This document shows, one piece after another, positions 18,439 through 27,039 of a stretch of 64,000 bases of DNA (within the stretch, counting starts at the first letter, position 1; the number at the start of each line of letters is the position of its first letter). The translations under genes were made by a program, and so were the position numbers. The notes beneath the pieces were generated by a model. It worked only from the letters and a program-made list of their open reading frames with translations. It was not told where the DNA came from and searched no databases. Source of the stretch: JAHDVS01 sp964370985 (GTDB lineage Bacteria; Actinomycetota; Thermoleophilia; Gaiellales; Gaiellaceae); contig CAYJLE010000003.1 of the NCBI GenBank assembly GCA_964370985.1, positions 1 through 64,000 on the forward strand, read 5' to 3'.

Positions 18439-19428
18439 GTGACCGGCGTCCCGGATCTCCAGCACGCGCTCAGCAAGGCCTCCGCGGAGCCGCCGTTCCA
18501 CGACCCGGGAGAGCAGGAGCGCGTCTGGGGGCGCGTCTGGGGCGCGACCGACGAGGTGGGGCCGCTCCGGCTCGTGCTGATGCGCCGCCCGCACGGCGAA
18601 TGGGGCTGCGTCAGGGCCGACGCGTGGAACGAGGAGGCCGGTGCTCTGGTCGATCCCGGCGGGATGTGGTACTGGGAGTCGCGCGACCCCCCGGACCTCG
18701 CGAAGGTCGACGCGCAGCACGCCGGCCTCGTCGCCGCGCTCGAGCGCGAGGGCGTCGAGGTCGCCTTCGTCGAGGGCGAGCTGCCCCCGCACCTGACCCG
18801 ACCGATCTACACGCGCGACCCGCTCTTGACGGTTCCCGGCGGCGCGGTGATCGGACGGCTGGCCCCGGCCATGCGCCGCGGTGAGGAGCGGCTCGTCAGC
18901 GCCGCGGTAGCCGGTCTCGGCATGCCGATCCTGAGGACGATCGCGGGGATCGGCATGGTCGAGGGCGGCTCGTTCGTGAAGCTGCGCCCCGGGGTCGCCG
19001 CCTACGGCACGTCGATTCGGTGCAACGAGGAGGGCGCCCGCCAGCTCGCGGAGACGCTCCGCCCGCTCGGAATCGAGCTCGTGGTCGTCCCGCTCTCCGG
19101 CTACTCGATCCACATCGACGGCCACCTCGGGATGGTGGACGTCGACAGGGCGCTCGTCGACACGGCCGGACTCCCGTACTGGTTCCTCGAGCGGCTACGC
19201 GAGCTTCGGATCGAGACGATCCCCTGCCCGGCGGGGGAGGAATGGGCGATCAACTCGCTCTGCCTGCGACCCGGCCGGGTGCTGATGGCGGTGGGCTACC
19301 CGCGGGCGGTGGAGGTGCTTTCCCGGCGCGGGATCGACGTCCTCACGGTTCCGTACGACGAGATCCACAAGGGCGGCGGCGGGGTGCACTGCTCCACGAT
19401 GGAGCTGGTGCGCGACCCCGCCGCCTGA
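18439..19428 (+). CDS. Dimethylargininase/amidinotransferase-fold hydrolase (second copy)
   Basis: 329 residues, same superfamily as the gene at 2754 but only distantly similar. Motifs: PIYTRDPLLTVPGG (about 120), MVEGGSFVKL, YSIHIDGHLGMVD with the catalytic His, AINSLCLRPGRVLMA and the terminal GGGGVHCSTMELVRD with the nucleophilic Cys. All expected catalytic groups are present, so it should act on a guanidino substrate, but which one is unclear. GTG at 18439; the TMADH-like gene starts divergently 56 bp away, hinting that guanidine and amine metabolism are linked here. Its stop codon abuts the left arm of an inverted-repeat block. Confidence 0.82.
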   Translation: MTGVPDLQHALSKASAEPPFHDPGEQERVWGRVWGATDEVGPLRLVLMRRPHGEWGCVRADAWNEEAGALVDPGGMWYWESRDPPDLAKVDAQHAGLVAALEREGVEVAFVEGELPPHLTRPIYTRDPLLTVPGGAVIGRLAPAMRRGEERLVSAAVAGLGMPILRTIAGIGMVEGGSFVKLRPGVAAYGTSIRCNEEGARQLAETLRPLGIELVVVPLSGYSIHIDGHLGMVDVDRALVDTAGLPYWFLERLRELRIETIPCPAGEEWAINSLCLRPGRVLMAVGYPRAVEVLSRRGIDVLTVPYDEIHKGGGGVHCSTMELVRDPAA

Positions 19429-19640
19429 GCCTGGATCCACCGATCTGCGCGGACGGTGCGCCCGTCTGGGCTCGCCAGGCCGCTCCCCGTCCGGGTGTGG
19501 CCCCTTCGGGGCCTCCACCAGGCCGGTGCGTTTCGCGTCGCGGTGCCGCCGGCCGGGCCTCGCCCGCCCGCCGTCACCCCGCCACGTCCTGCCGGCCCAG
19601 CCGAACGCCCCGTGGTCACGCATGTCGGTGGATCCAGGCT
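19428..19640. repeat. 213-bp block bounded by 16-bp perfect inverted repeats
   Basis: AGCCTGGATCCACCGA at 19428-19443 is repeated in inverse at 19625-19640, filling the gap between two convergent genes (stops 19428 and 19652). Inside are smaller hairpins, notably GGCCCCTTCGGGGCC (19499-19513) with a TTCG tetraloop. The sequence has no good ORF. TGAGC is found next to both ends (19426-19430, 19640-19644), which could be remains of a target duplication. It may be a MITE-like element, a structured RNA or a large bidirectional terminator. Confidence 0.6.
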
Positions 19641-19651
19641 GAGCGGGTCGC

Positions 19652-20473
19652 TCAGCCGCCGAGCGCCTCGCCGTAGCGGGCGTCGCGCCAGGCGAGCGCC
19701 GCCTTCAGACCCTGCTCCTTCGCGATCCGGTTGAACTCGCGTTGCTCCGGCGTGTCGACGGTGTTCAGGATCGCGGAGTTCTCCAGGTTGAGCGCGACGG
19801 CCTGGCGCAGGCCCATCGCCTCGTAGGCGCGCGTGAGCGCGATCTTGGTCAGGCGCAGCACGGGCAGCGGTGTCGGGGCGATCTTGCGCACGAGCTCGCC
19901 GACCGCCGCCTCGAGCTCCTCGACGGGGACGACCCGGTTGACGAGCCCGGCCCGCTCCGCCTCGCGGGCCTCGAGCGCGTCCCCGGTGAACAGGAGCTCG
20001 TTCGTCTTCTTCTGGCCGAGCACGAACGGCATCAAGAGCGTCACGGGCCCGGAACCGAAGCGGATCTCCGGCTCGCCCAGGCGGGCGTCCTCGCTGGCGA
20101 CGATGAGGTCGCACGCCATCGCCAGCTCGCAGGCGCCGCCGAGACACCAGCCGCGCACGGCGGCGATCGTCGGCTTCGGCAGGCTCCAGAGCTTCATCGT
20201 CACGTCCACGTCCTTCGCCAGCTCCTCACGCCACGGGTAGGCGCCCTCGATTCCCTCGCCCGCCTCGGCGGAGATGTCGAAGCCGGCCGAGAAGGCCTTG
20301 CCGGCACCGGTCAGGACGACCACCTTGACCTCGTCGTCGGCGAGGGCTCTGTCCATGCCCGCGTGCAGGCCCGCGACGATCTCCCGGTTGAGCGCGTTCA
20401 GCTTGTCGGGGCGGTTGAGCGTCAGCCACGCGGCCGGGCCGCGGCGCTCGTAGAGGACGACCTCGTCGGTCAT
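19652..20473 (-). CDS. Enoyl-CoA hydratase/isomerase family protein
   Basis: 273-residue crotonase-fold protein: LNRPDKLNALNREIVAGL, oxyanion-hole segments AGKAFSAGFDIS (about 62) and VRGWCLGGACELAMACD (about 108), and LGEPEIRFGSGPVTLLMPFVLGQKKTNELL. The usual GGTQRL after the active-site Glu is changed to GPVTLLMPF, so the reaction may be an isomerase, hydrolase or lyase variant. ATG 20473 is preceded by AAAGGAG. The ATGA overlap with the upstream ADP-forming acyl-CoA synthetase marks a translationally coupled operon: CoA activation followed by crotonase chemistry. Confidence 0.9.
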   Translation of the reverse strand: MTDEVVLYERRGPAAWLTLNRPDKLNALNREIVAGLHAGMDRALADDEVKVVVLTGAGKAFSAGFDISAEAGEGIEGAYPWREELAKDVDVTMKLWSLPKPTIAAVRGWCLGGACELAMACDLIVASEDARLGEPEIRFGSGPVTLLMPFVLGQKKTNELLFTGDALEAREAERAGLVNRVVPVEELEAAVGELVRKIAPTPLPVLRLTKIALTRAYEAMGLRQAVALNLENSAILNTVDTPEQREFNRIAKEQGLKAALAWRDARYGEALGG

Positions 20474-22512
20474 GGGGCTCCTTTCGTCACGACCAGGGCG
20501 TCGACGGCGACCGCGCCGTCCGGGCCGAGGATCAGCGGGTTGACGTCCACGGCGTCGACCTCGCGGTGCTCGGCCGCGAGGCAGCCGAGGGCGACGAGCG
20601 TCACGGCCATGTCCTCCAGAGCCGCGGGCGAGGCGACCGCGGCGAGCCCCGGGGCGTCCGCGACGAGCGCGCGGGCGGCCTCGAGGTCGAGGGGGGCGAG
20701 GGCGACGGCGGCGAGCGAGAGCGCCTCGACGACGACTCCGCCGAGCCCGACCGCGAGCACGGGCCCGTAGTCGGGGTCGCGGGCGAAGCCGCACACGGCC
20801 TCGGGGCCGTGCGGGACCTGGCAAGCGATGAGGACGCGGCCGCCGAGCCGCTCGGCCGCCGCAGCCGCGGCCTCGGCGCTCTCGACGCCGAGGACGACGC
20901 CGCCCTCCCGGGCCTTGTGGGCGGGCCCGTCGACTTTGACGACGACCGGGAAGCCGAGCTCCTCGGCCGCCCGGGCGGCCTCGGCCGGCGACGCGGCCCG
21001 CCGGCGGGGGGCGAGCGGCACGCCGTAGCGCTCGAGGATCGCGGCCGACTCGAACTCCGGTAGCGGCCCGTCCCTTCCGGACGCGTCCAGGGGCCTGGCC
21101 CCGGGACATGTCCCGTCCGTGCGGGCCGGCACGGCGGAGCGCCAGCGCGCGACCGCGGCCAGCGCTCGCAGGGCGTGCCCGGTGCCGCGCAGGAGCGGCA
21201 CGTCGAGCTCCCGGGCGACGGCTGCGAGGTCGGGCGGCGGGTCGCTGGCGTGCACCGACGTGACCGCGGGGAAGACCCCGGTGCCCTCGACGGCCTCCGC
21301 GAGCGTCCGCACGATCATGGTGCACCAGTCCCCCTCGTCGATCCCGCGGAACTGGGAGAGGTCGATCTGGGCGAGCAGGATGTCGTAGGCCCCGGAGTCG
21401 GCCACGAGCTCGAACGAGCGTGGGTAGACGACGGTCTCGTCGGCGACAGCCCAGGCATCGAGCGGGTTGCCCGGCGAGACGTAGTTCGGGAACTCCCGGG
21501 TCAGGTCCGCCGCCAGCGGCTCCGGCAGCGGGGCGAACGGCAGGCCGGCCGCCTCGCCCTGGTCGGCGAGCAGCGCGCACTCCCCGCCCGACTCCGACAC
21601 CGCCGCCACCCGCGTGCCGCGCACGGGTCGCTTCGAGCCGAGCACCTCGAGCGTCTCGAGCAGATCGTGGAAGTCGTCCACCTCGATCACGCCGTGACGG
21701 CGAAGGAGCGCGGAGAACGCCCGGGCGCTGCCGACGAGCGCGCCCGTGTGCGCGAGAGTCGCGCGAGCGGCCGCCTCCGAGCGCCCGACCTTCAGACACA
21801 CGACCGGCTTCTCCGCCTCGGCGCAGCGCGCGAGCGCTGCCGCGAAGGCCTCCGGCCGGCGCACCGCCTCGAGGAACAGGCCGATCGCGCGCGTGCCCTG
21901 GTCGTCGGCCAGGAACCCGAGCAGATCGGCGGCGTCCCGGCTGACCTCGCCTCCGGACGAGACCACGGTGCGGAAGCCGACGCGCGGGCCGCAGGCGATG
22001 AACGCCTCCGCGATCGAGCCGGATTGCGCGATCACGGAGACGTGCCCGGGGCGGAACGTCTCCGGCACCGTCCCGATCCAGGTCGACGGTCCGTCGGCGC
22101 TGGCCACGCCCATGCAGTTGGCGCCGACCGCGGCCACCCCCGCGGCCTCGAGCCGGGCGGCCAGGCGCCGGATCACCGGCGGTCCCTCCGCTCCGGCCTC
22201 GGCGCCGACCCCGGGGATCACGAGCGCGCGCACTCCCGCGGCGAGTGCCTCTTCGACGGCCTGCTCGACGCGCGTGTGCCCGACCAGCAACAGCGCGACG
22301 TCCGGCGTGCCGGGCACGCCGGCGAGCGTGGGGTGGCACGGGAGGCCCAGGACATCGGTCCGGTTCGGGTTGACGAGATAGACAGGCCTTCCTCCTCGCA
22401 GCGCGCCCTCGATCGGGCGCGGGTTGCGCTCCGATGCGCCGACGATCGCGACCGAGGTCGGAAAGAGCAGCGGCTGGATGCCGCCCCGGAACTCCTGGGG
22501 ATCGGGCGCCAC
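20470..22512 (-). CDS. ADP-forming acyl-CoA synthetase, single-chain alpha-beta type
   Basis: 680 residues. Domain order: CoA-binding Rossmann domain (LLFPTSVAIVGASERNPRP near the start), two succinyl-CoA-ligase-like domains with QSGSIAEAF and LAHTGALVGS carrying the phosphorylated His, then an ATP-grasp domain (about 480-680; FPVVVKVDGPAHKAREGGVVLG and VDAVDVNPLILG). The reaction is acyl acid plus CoA plus ATP to acyl-CoA, ADP and phosphate, reversible. GTG at 22512 matches the usual N-terminus; nothing upstream looks coding. It is coupled to the hydratase and divergent (63 bp) from the thioesterase. A paralogue lies at 30625. Confidence 0.87.
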   Translation of the reverse strand: MAPDPQEFRGGIQPLLFPTSVAIVGASERNPRPIEGALRGGRPVYLVNPNRTDVLGLPCHPTLAGVPGTPDVALLLVGHTRVEQAVEEALAAGVRALVIPGVGAEAGAEGPPVIRRLAARLEAAGVAAVGANCMGVASADGPSTWIGTVPETFRPGHVSVIAQSGSIAEAFIACGPRVGFRTVVSSGGEVSRDAADLLGFLADDQGTRAIGLFLEAVRRPEAFAAALARCAEAEKPVVCLKVGRSEAAARATLAHTGALVGSARAFSALLRRHGVIEVDDFHDLLETLEVLGSKRPVRGTRVAAVSESGGECALLADQGEAAGLPFAPLPEPLAADLTREFPNYVSPGNPLDAWAVADETVVYPRSFELVADSGAYDILLAQIDLSQFRGIDEGDWCTMIVRTLAEAVEGTGVFPAVTSVHASDPPPDLAAVARELDVPLLRGTGHALRALAAVARWRSAVPARTDGTCPGARPLDASGRDGPLPEFESAAILERYGVPLAPRRRAASPAEAARAAEELGFPVVVKVDGPAHKAREGGVVLGVESAEAAAAAAERLGGRVLIACQVPHGPEAVCGFARDPDYGPVLAVGLGGVVVEALSLAAVALAPLDLEAARALVADAPGLAAVASPAALEDMAVTLVALGCLAAEHREVDAVDVNPLILGPDGAVAVDALVVTKGAP

Positions 22513-22575
22513 GTGGACGGCGATCTTAGTCGGCCCGTACCCACCGGGGCGCGCGGGTACGATCAGCCTCCGGCC

Positions 22576-22968
22576 ATGCACGAGAAGCGCATCGAGATCC
22601 GCTGGCGCGACATGGACGCCCTTGGCCACGTCAACAACGGCGTCTACCTCAGCTACCTCGAAGAGGCCCGGGACGAGTGGCTCGACCGGGTGCTCGGGCA
22701 AGGCAGTCAGTCCTGGGGGTACGTGCTCGCGCGGGTCGAGATCGACTTCCGGCGCGAGCTCGCCCAGGCCGACGACGCCGTGCTCGTGCGCATCGCCCTG
22801 CTTCGGATCGGGACGTCGAGCCTGCGCACCCGCGAGGAGATCCTGACGCCCGACGGAGTGCTCGCCGCGGCGGCGGAGGCCGTCCTCGTGGCGCGCGATC
22901 TCGAGGGAGGCGGCTCGCGCCCGCTCAGCCCCGTGGAGCGCGAGCGGCTCGAGCTCGAGCTCCGCTAG
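22576..22968 (+). CDS. Acyl-CoA thioesterase, hotdog fold (4HBT type)
   Basis: 130 residues; hydrolyses acyl-CoA thioesters, probably as a tetramer. The signature RWRDMDALGHVNNGVYLSYLEEAR (residues 9-32) carries the catalytic Asp and the HVNNxxYLxYxExAR pattern of YbgC/4-hydroxybenzoyl-CoA thioesterases; the rest gives the beta-strands of one hotdog domain. ATG 22576 is the only sensible start. It lies divergent from the ADP-forming acyl-CoA synthetase, so the two may balance an acyl-CoA pool. Confidence 0.87.
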   Translation: MHEKRIEIRWRDMDALGHVNNGVYLSYLEEARDEWLDRVLGQGSQSWGYVLARVEIDFRRELAQADDAVLVRIALLRIGTSSLRTREEILTPDGVLAAAAEAVLVARDLEGGGSRPLSPVERERLELELR

Positions 22969-23153
22969 CCGGGGCTCTGCCGGTCGGGCTTCTCGTCCGC
23001 GTCGAGCTCCTGCTCGCCAAGCTCGCGTCGGAGGCGGTCGCGCTCCCGCTTCTCCGCCTCCGGGCGGTGGGGTCCGCCACCCGGGCGCAGCGCGAGGTTC
23101 CGCCCGGGCCCGGGCGGCGTGAGCAGGCCCTTGCGCTGGCGGCGGCGCTTCAC
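22965..23153 (-). CDS. Possible small basic protein, unknown
   Basis: 62 codons from a GTG at 23153, in the 214-bp gap between the thioesterase and the alcohol dehydrogenase. The product begins with KRRRQRKG, continues with LLTPPGPGRN and ends with a charged, helix-prone segment (EAEKRERDRLRRELGEQEL). The segment would otherwise be empty and the composition is plausible for a nucleic-acid-binding or ribosome-associated peptide, but no ribosome-binding site is visible and no family is recognised. It may be a chance frame. Confidence 0.35.
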   Translation of the reverse strand: MKRRRQRKGLLTPPGPGRNLALRPGGGPHRPEAEKRERDRLRRELGEQELDADEKPDRQSPG

Positions 23154-23182
23154 GATCGGAGCGTAGCGCGTGCGGGGGTGGG

Positions 23183-24274
23183 CTACGCGCCCGGGTAGAC
23201 GATCACGCTGCGCGCCGACTCGCCGGCCTCCATGCGCCGAAACGCCTCGTTGACGTCGTCGAGCGCGCACTCCGTGATCAGCGGGTCGAGCCGCAGCTTC
23301 CCGGCCCGGTAGAGCTCGATGAGGAGCGGGAAGTCGACGAGCGGGCGGCAGGAGCCATACCAGCAGCCGAGCACCCTGCGCTCCTCGAGCGTGATCGTGA
23401 GCGCGTCGAGCGGGATCCGAGCCTCCGGCGGAGCCATGCCGACGAGCACGGCCTGACCGCCACGGCCCACCAGCTCGAGCGCGAGCTCGATCGTCTCCGG
23501 CCGGCCGATCGCCTCGAAGGAGTGGTCGGCGCCGCCGCCGGTGAGGTCGCGGACCGCCTCGACCGCGTCGACCTCCCGCGGGTTGACCGCATGGGTCGCG
23601 CCGAGCTCGAGGGCCAGCTCGAGCTTCGCGGGGACGACGTCGACCGCGACGATCGTGCTGGCGCTCGCGATCGCGGCGCCCTGGATCACGTTCAGCCCGA
23701 CCCCGCCGCAGCCGACCACGGCGACCGTGTCCCCGGGCCGGACGCGCGCCGTGTTCAGCGCCGCGCCGACACCGGTCATGACCGCGCAGCCCATCAGCGC
23801 GAGCTCGGTCAGCGGCAGCGACGGGTCGACCGGGATCGCCGTTCGCGCGGGCACGACCGACCATTCCGCGAACGAGCACGTGTTGTAGTGGTGAATCCGC
23901 CGCTCGCCGATGTGGAAGCGGCAGGTTCCGTCCTCGAGCGTCGCGTCATACCAGGCGACGTTCTCGCACAGGTTCGGCCGCCCGCTCGCGCAGAAGCGGC
24001 AGCGCCCGCAGTAGGGAAGCCAGGTGAGCATGACGTGATCGCCCGGCCGCACGTGCGTCACGCCCGCGCCCACCTCCTCGACCACGGCGGCTCCCTCGTG
24101 GCCGAGGATCGCCGGCAGCGCCGTGGGGTGGATGCCCTGGACGACGTGGAGGTCGGAGTGGCAGACGCCGCTCGCGGCCATCCGCACGAGGATCTCGCCG
24201 GTGCGCGGCGGGTCGAGCTCGACCTCCTCGACGACGAGCGGCGAGCCGAACTCGTACAGGATTGCTGCCTTCAC
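23183..24274 (-). CDS. Zn-dependent alcohol dehydrogenase, MDR superfamily (class III/MycoADH-like)
   Basis: 363 residues. Catalytic zinc ligands: Cys in SGVCHSDLH (about 38) and His/Glu in LGHEGAAVVEEVG; structural zinc: the four Cys of YCGRCRFCASGRPNLC. The NAD domain has VVGCGGVGLNVIQGA (about 195) with an acidic residue after the next strand (VAVDVV), pointing to NAD rather than NADP. C-terminal RSVIVYPGA is typical of the family. GTG at 24274 fits; there is no clear Shine-Dalgarno. It oxidises an alcohol or a hydroxymethyl adduct; formaldehyde from amine demethylation is one possible source but that is speculation. Confidence 0.9.
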   Translation of the reverse strand: MKAAILYEFGSPLVVEEVELDPPRTGEILVRMAASGVCHSDLHVVQGIHPTALPAILGHEGAAVVEEVGAGVTHVRPGDHVMLTWLPYCGRCRFCASGRPNLCENVAWYDATLEDGTCRFHIGERRIHHYNTCSFAEWSVVPARTAIPVDPSLPLTELALMGCAVMTGVGAALNTARVRPGDTVAVVGCGGVGLNVIQGAAIASASTIVAVDVVPAKLELALELGATHAVNPREVDAVEAVRDLTGGGADHSFEAIGRPETIELALELVGRGGQAVLVGMAPPEARIPLDALTITLEERRVLGCWYGSCRPLVDFPLLIELYRAGKLRLDPLITECALDDVNEAFRRMEAGESARSVIVYPGA

Positions 24275-24324
24275 GGCTGACCGAGCTTGCCCGACGGGCG
24301 GCGCGGCGTCAAGATTGAGCGTCC

Positions 24325-25647
24325 ATGGGCCTGTCGGACGAGGAACGGCGGATCGTCGAGGAGATCGAGCGGGGACGCGACGAGCTGGTCGCGCTCGCCT
24401 CCGACCTGATCGCGTTCGACACGACCGCCCGCGATCCCGACGATCCACCGCGGCAGGAGCGCGAGCTGCAGGAGTACCTGGGCGGGCGGCTGCGGGCGGC
24501 CGGGGCCGAGGTCGAGCTGTTCGAGCCCGACCGGGCCGAGTTCGTCGGCAAGCCGCTCTACCAGCCCGGCATGGGCTTCGAGGGGCGGCCCCAGCTCGTC
24601 GCGCGCTTCCCCGGCACGGGCGGCGGCAAGAGCCTTCTCCTGAACGGCCACATCGACGCGGTCTCCGTGGAGCCTCGTGAGCAGTGGACGAGCGACCCGT
24701 TCCGCGCCGAGGTTCGCGACGGGAACCTCTACGGGCGCGGCTCCTGCGACATGAAGGGCGGGATCGCCTGCATGGTCTACGTGGCCGAGACGCTCTCCCG
24801 CCTCGGCGTCCGGCTCGCGGGCGACCTGCTCGTCGCGACGAACACCGACGAGGAGTCCTCCGGCGCCGGCGGCCTCGCCCTCGTGCTCAGAGGAGTGAAG
24901 GCCGACGCCGGCATCGTCACGGAGCCGACCGGCTTCGACATCTGGATCTCCTGCCGCGGGACGAGCTACGCGATCGTGACGGTTCCCGGGCGGCCCGGCC
25001 ACGCCGAGGTCTTCCAGCCGCACTGGAGCGAGGGCGGCGCGGTGAACGCGATCGAGAAGGCCCAGGTCGTGCTCGACGCGATCAGGCGGTTGCGGGAGGA
25101 GTGGTCGCGGCGTTCCGACCTGCGCCATCCCCGGCTGAGCGTCCCCGACATCCTGCCGACGTTGATCTCGGCCGGCGAGTGGGCGGTCACCTATCCGGCC
25201 GAGTGCCGGATCACGATCGCCGTGCTCTGCGTGCCGCAGCAGACCGACGAGGAGGGGTGGACGTTCGAGGTCGAGCGCGAAGTCGAGGAGTGGATCGCGA
25301 AGGCCGCGGCCGCCGACCCCTGGCTGGCCGCGAACCCGCCGACGGTCGAGTGGTGGCCGAACCGGGTGATGTCGCTCGAGATCCCGCCCGACGACCCGAT
25401 CGTCTCAGTGATGTCCGGGGCGACGGGGGACGTCGGCCGGCCCGGCCGGCTCTCGGGGCTCGACTCCTGGTACGACGGCGCCACGTTCACGCGCCTCGGC
25501 GGCACGCCCGCGATCGCCTACGGCCCGCCCGGCTTCGACCCCAGCGGGCGCAGCGTCGCCCACACGATCGACGAGTTCGTCCCGGTCGACGGGCTCGTCA
25601 CCTGCGCGCAGGGGCTCGCACTCGCGGCCATGCGCTACTGCGGCTGA
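24325..25647 (+). CDS. M20-family metallo-hydrolase (ArgE/DapE/ACY1 type)
   Basis: 440 residues; a two-zinc amidohydrolase. Ligand motifs in order: LLLNGHIDAV (His), GRGSCDMKGG (bridging Asp), TNTDEESSG (catalytic Glu and ligand), VTEPTGFDI (Glu) and VAHTIDEFV (C-terminal His), with a dimerisation domain between. The family deacylates N-acyl amino acids or hydrolyses N-carbamoyl and succinyl groups. ATG 24325 lies 50 bp from the divergent alcohol dehydrogenase. It precedes the acyl-CoA dehydrogenase by 17 bp, so the pair probably forms an operon; an acylated amino compound is a plausible substrate. Confidence 0.88.
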   Translation: MGLSDEERRIVEEIERGRDELVALASDLIAFDTTARDPDDPPRQERELQEYLGGRLRAAGAEVELFEPDRAEFVGKPLYQPGMGFEGRPQLVARFPGTGGGKSLLLNGHIDAVSVEPREQWTSDPFRAEVRDGNLYGRGSCDMKGGIACMVYVAETLSRLGVRLAGDLLVATNTDEESSGAGGLALVLRGVKADAGIVTEPTGFDIWISCRGTSYAIVTVPGRPGHAEVFQPHWSEGGAVNAIEKAQVVLDAIRRLREEWSRRSDLRHPRLSVPDILPTLISAGEWAVTYPAECRITIAVLCVPQQTDEEGWTFEVEREVEEWIAKAAAADPWLAANPPTVEWWPNRVMSLEIPPDDPIVSVMSGATGDVGRPGRLSGLDSWYDGATFTRLGGTPAIAYGPPGFDPSGRSVAHTIDEFVPVDGLVTCAQGLALAAMRYCG

Positions 25648-25664
25648 CAGACGAGGAGGTTCCC

Positions 25665-26828
25665 ATGCTGGTCGTACCCGATCTGCCCGAGGACGTCCGC
25701 GCGCTCAAGGAGCGCGCCCGGGGGTTCGTCGAGACCGAGGTCTACCCGCTCGAGCAGCAGATCGCACGGGCCGGGGCGATCGACCCGGGCGCGATCGAGA
25801 CGCTCCGCCAGCGGTCCCGGGAGGCCGGCTTCGCGATGCTGAACATGCCCGCGGCGGCCGGCGGGCGCGATCTCTCGATGCTCGGGCAGGTTGCGCTCGA
25901 GGAGGAGGCCGGCCGGTGCACGAACGGGCTCGGCTTCGTGGTCGCGAACCGCGGCCCGCGGGAGCTCTACGAGATGGCCACGCCCGAGCAGGTGGAGCGG
26001 TTCCTCGCCCCCGTCCTTCGCGACGAGTACCACGGCGCCTGGGCGATCACCGAGCCCGGCGCGGGCTCCGACGTGAGCAGCATGGCGACGACCGCGACGC
26101 GGGACGGCGACGACTGGCTCATCACCGGCGAAAAGTGGTTCGTGACGAGCCAGGGCACGCCCGGCTACTACGTCGTCCTCGCTGAGGCCGAGGGCGAGCA
26201 GATGCTCTTCTTCGTCGAGCCGGACGCGCCGGGCCTGCGGATCAAGTTCACGCCGGGCTTCCTCCACGACCCGTACCTCGACCACCACCCAGAGATCCTG
26301 TTCGAGAACTGCCGCGTGCCCGATCGCAACCGCATCCCCTCCGGCGGCAACGAGGGCGCGAAGGAGTGGTTCACGATCGAGCGGCTCTTCATCGCGGCTC
26401 GCTGCTGCGGCGCGGCGGCGCGGAGCCTCGAGCTCGCCTCCGCGCACGCGCAGGAGCGCGTGCAGTTCGGGCAGCCGATCGCGGAGTTCCAGGGCGTCTC
26501 GTTCCAGCTCGCCGACTGCCTGACCGAGCTGCTCGCCGCCCGGCTCATGACCTACCACGCCGCGCACGCGTTCGACGTCGAGGAGAACCGCAAGGTCGTC
26601 CACGGCAAGGTCGCGATGGCGAAGCTCTACGCCTCCGAGATGGCGGGGCGGGTCGTCGACCGGTCGCTGCAGGTGTTCGGCGGGCGCGGCTACCGGACCG
26701 ACAACCCGGTCGCGCGGCACTACCGCGAGGTGCGGGTCGACCGGATCTGGGAGGGCACGAGCGAGATTCAGCGCCTCGTGATCGCCCGCGGCCTCGCCAA
26801 GCGGGGCGTCGACGTGTACGTCGGCTGA
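25665..26828 (+). CDS. Acyl-CoA dehydrogenase
   Basis: 387 residues; FAD enzyme that forms an alpha,beta-double bond in an acyl-CoA and passes electrons to ETF. The FAD/substrate signature AWAITEPGAGSDVSSM (about 124-139), the Arg of RVQFGQPIAEFQGVSF, the QVFGGRGYRTDNPVARHYREVR segment and the terminal RIWEGTSEIQRLVIARGL are all present; the Glu in IWEGTSE is the usual position of the catalytic base. GAGGAGGT sits 6 nt before ATG 25665. It follows the M20 hydrolase in an operon. Confidence 0.92.
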   Translation: MLVVPDLPEDVRALKERARGFVETEVYPLEQQIARAGAIDPGAIETLRQRSREAGFAMLNMPAAAGGRDLSMLGQVALEEEAGRCTNGLGFVVANRGPRELYEMATPEQVERFLAPVLRDEYHGAWAITEPGAGSDVSSMATTATRDGDDWLITGEKWFVTSQGTPGYYVVLAEAEGEQMLFFVEPDAPGLRIKFTPGFLHDPYLDHHPEILFENCRVPDRNRIPSGGNEGAKEWFTIERLFIAARCCGAAARSLELASAHAQERVQFGQPIAEFQGVSFQLADCLTELLAARLMTYHAAHAFDVEENRKVVHGKVAMAKLYASEMAGRVVDRSLQVFGGRGYRTDNPVARHYREVRVDRIWEGTSEIQRLVIARGLAKRGVDVYVG

Positions 26829-26995
26829 GCCCCGGGGGAGCGGGGGGCCGAGCGGCGTTTGCCGTCACCCCCGGAATGGTGGAGATGCCGCCGCCCGGCG
26901 TGCCCCGTCCGGGACGCCGCCGTCTTCATACCACCGCGGGCCCCCGCAATGCCAGCGCTTCGGTGCGCGTTCACCCGATCCGGGGAACGCGGACT
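26829..26995. other. Noncoding gap between convergent genes
   Basis: No credible gene is seen between the acyl-CoA dehydrogenase stop and the MMPL terminator hairpin. The DNA contains several partial GC-rich inverted segments (for example GGCGT and ACGCC around 26895-26925) and an 11-mer, GCCGTCACCCC, also found in the 19.4-19.6 kb inverted-repeat block. Whether the two gaps are related is uncertain. Confidence 0.4.
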
Positions 26996-27034
26996 CCCGT
27001 AACGGGGGCAGGCCGTCCCTGCCCCCGTCACGGG
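26996..27034 (-). terminator. Long hairpin after the MMPL operon
   Basis: Arms 26996-27012 and 27018-27034 pair over 17 positions with one mismatch on the plus strand that becomes a G-U wobble on the minus-strand RNA, with a 5-nt loop. It begins 5 bp beyond the MMPL stop codon, as expected for a terminator of the ArsR-DUF2892-MMPL transcript. No clear U-tract follows, which is common in GC-rich actinobacteria. Confidence 0.65.
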
Positions 27035-27039
27035 TCGAG

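Noticed and set aside
19652..22339. One 895-residue hydratase fusion on the minus strand
   Set aside because: The upstream part is the wrong frame of the acyl-CoA synthetase gene; the real hydratase starts at 20473 after AAAGGAG.
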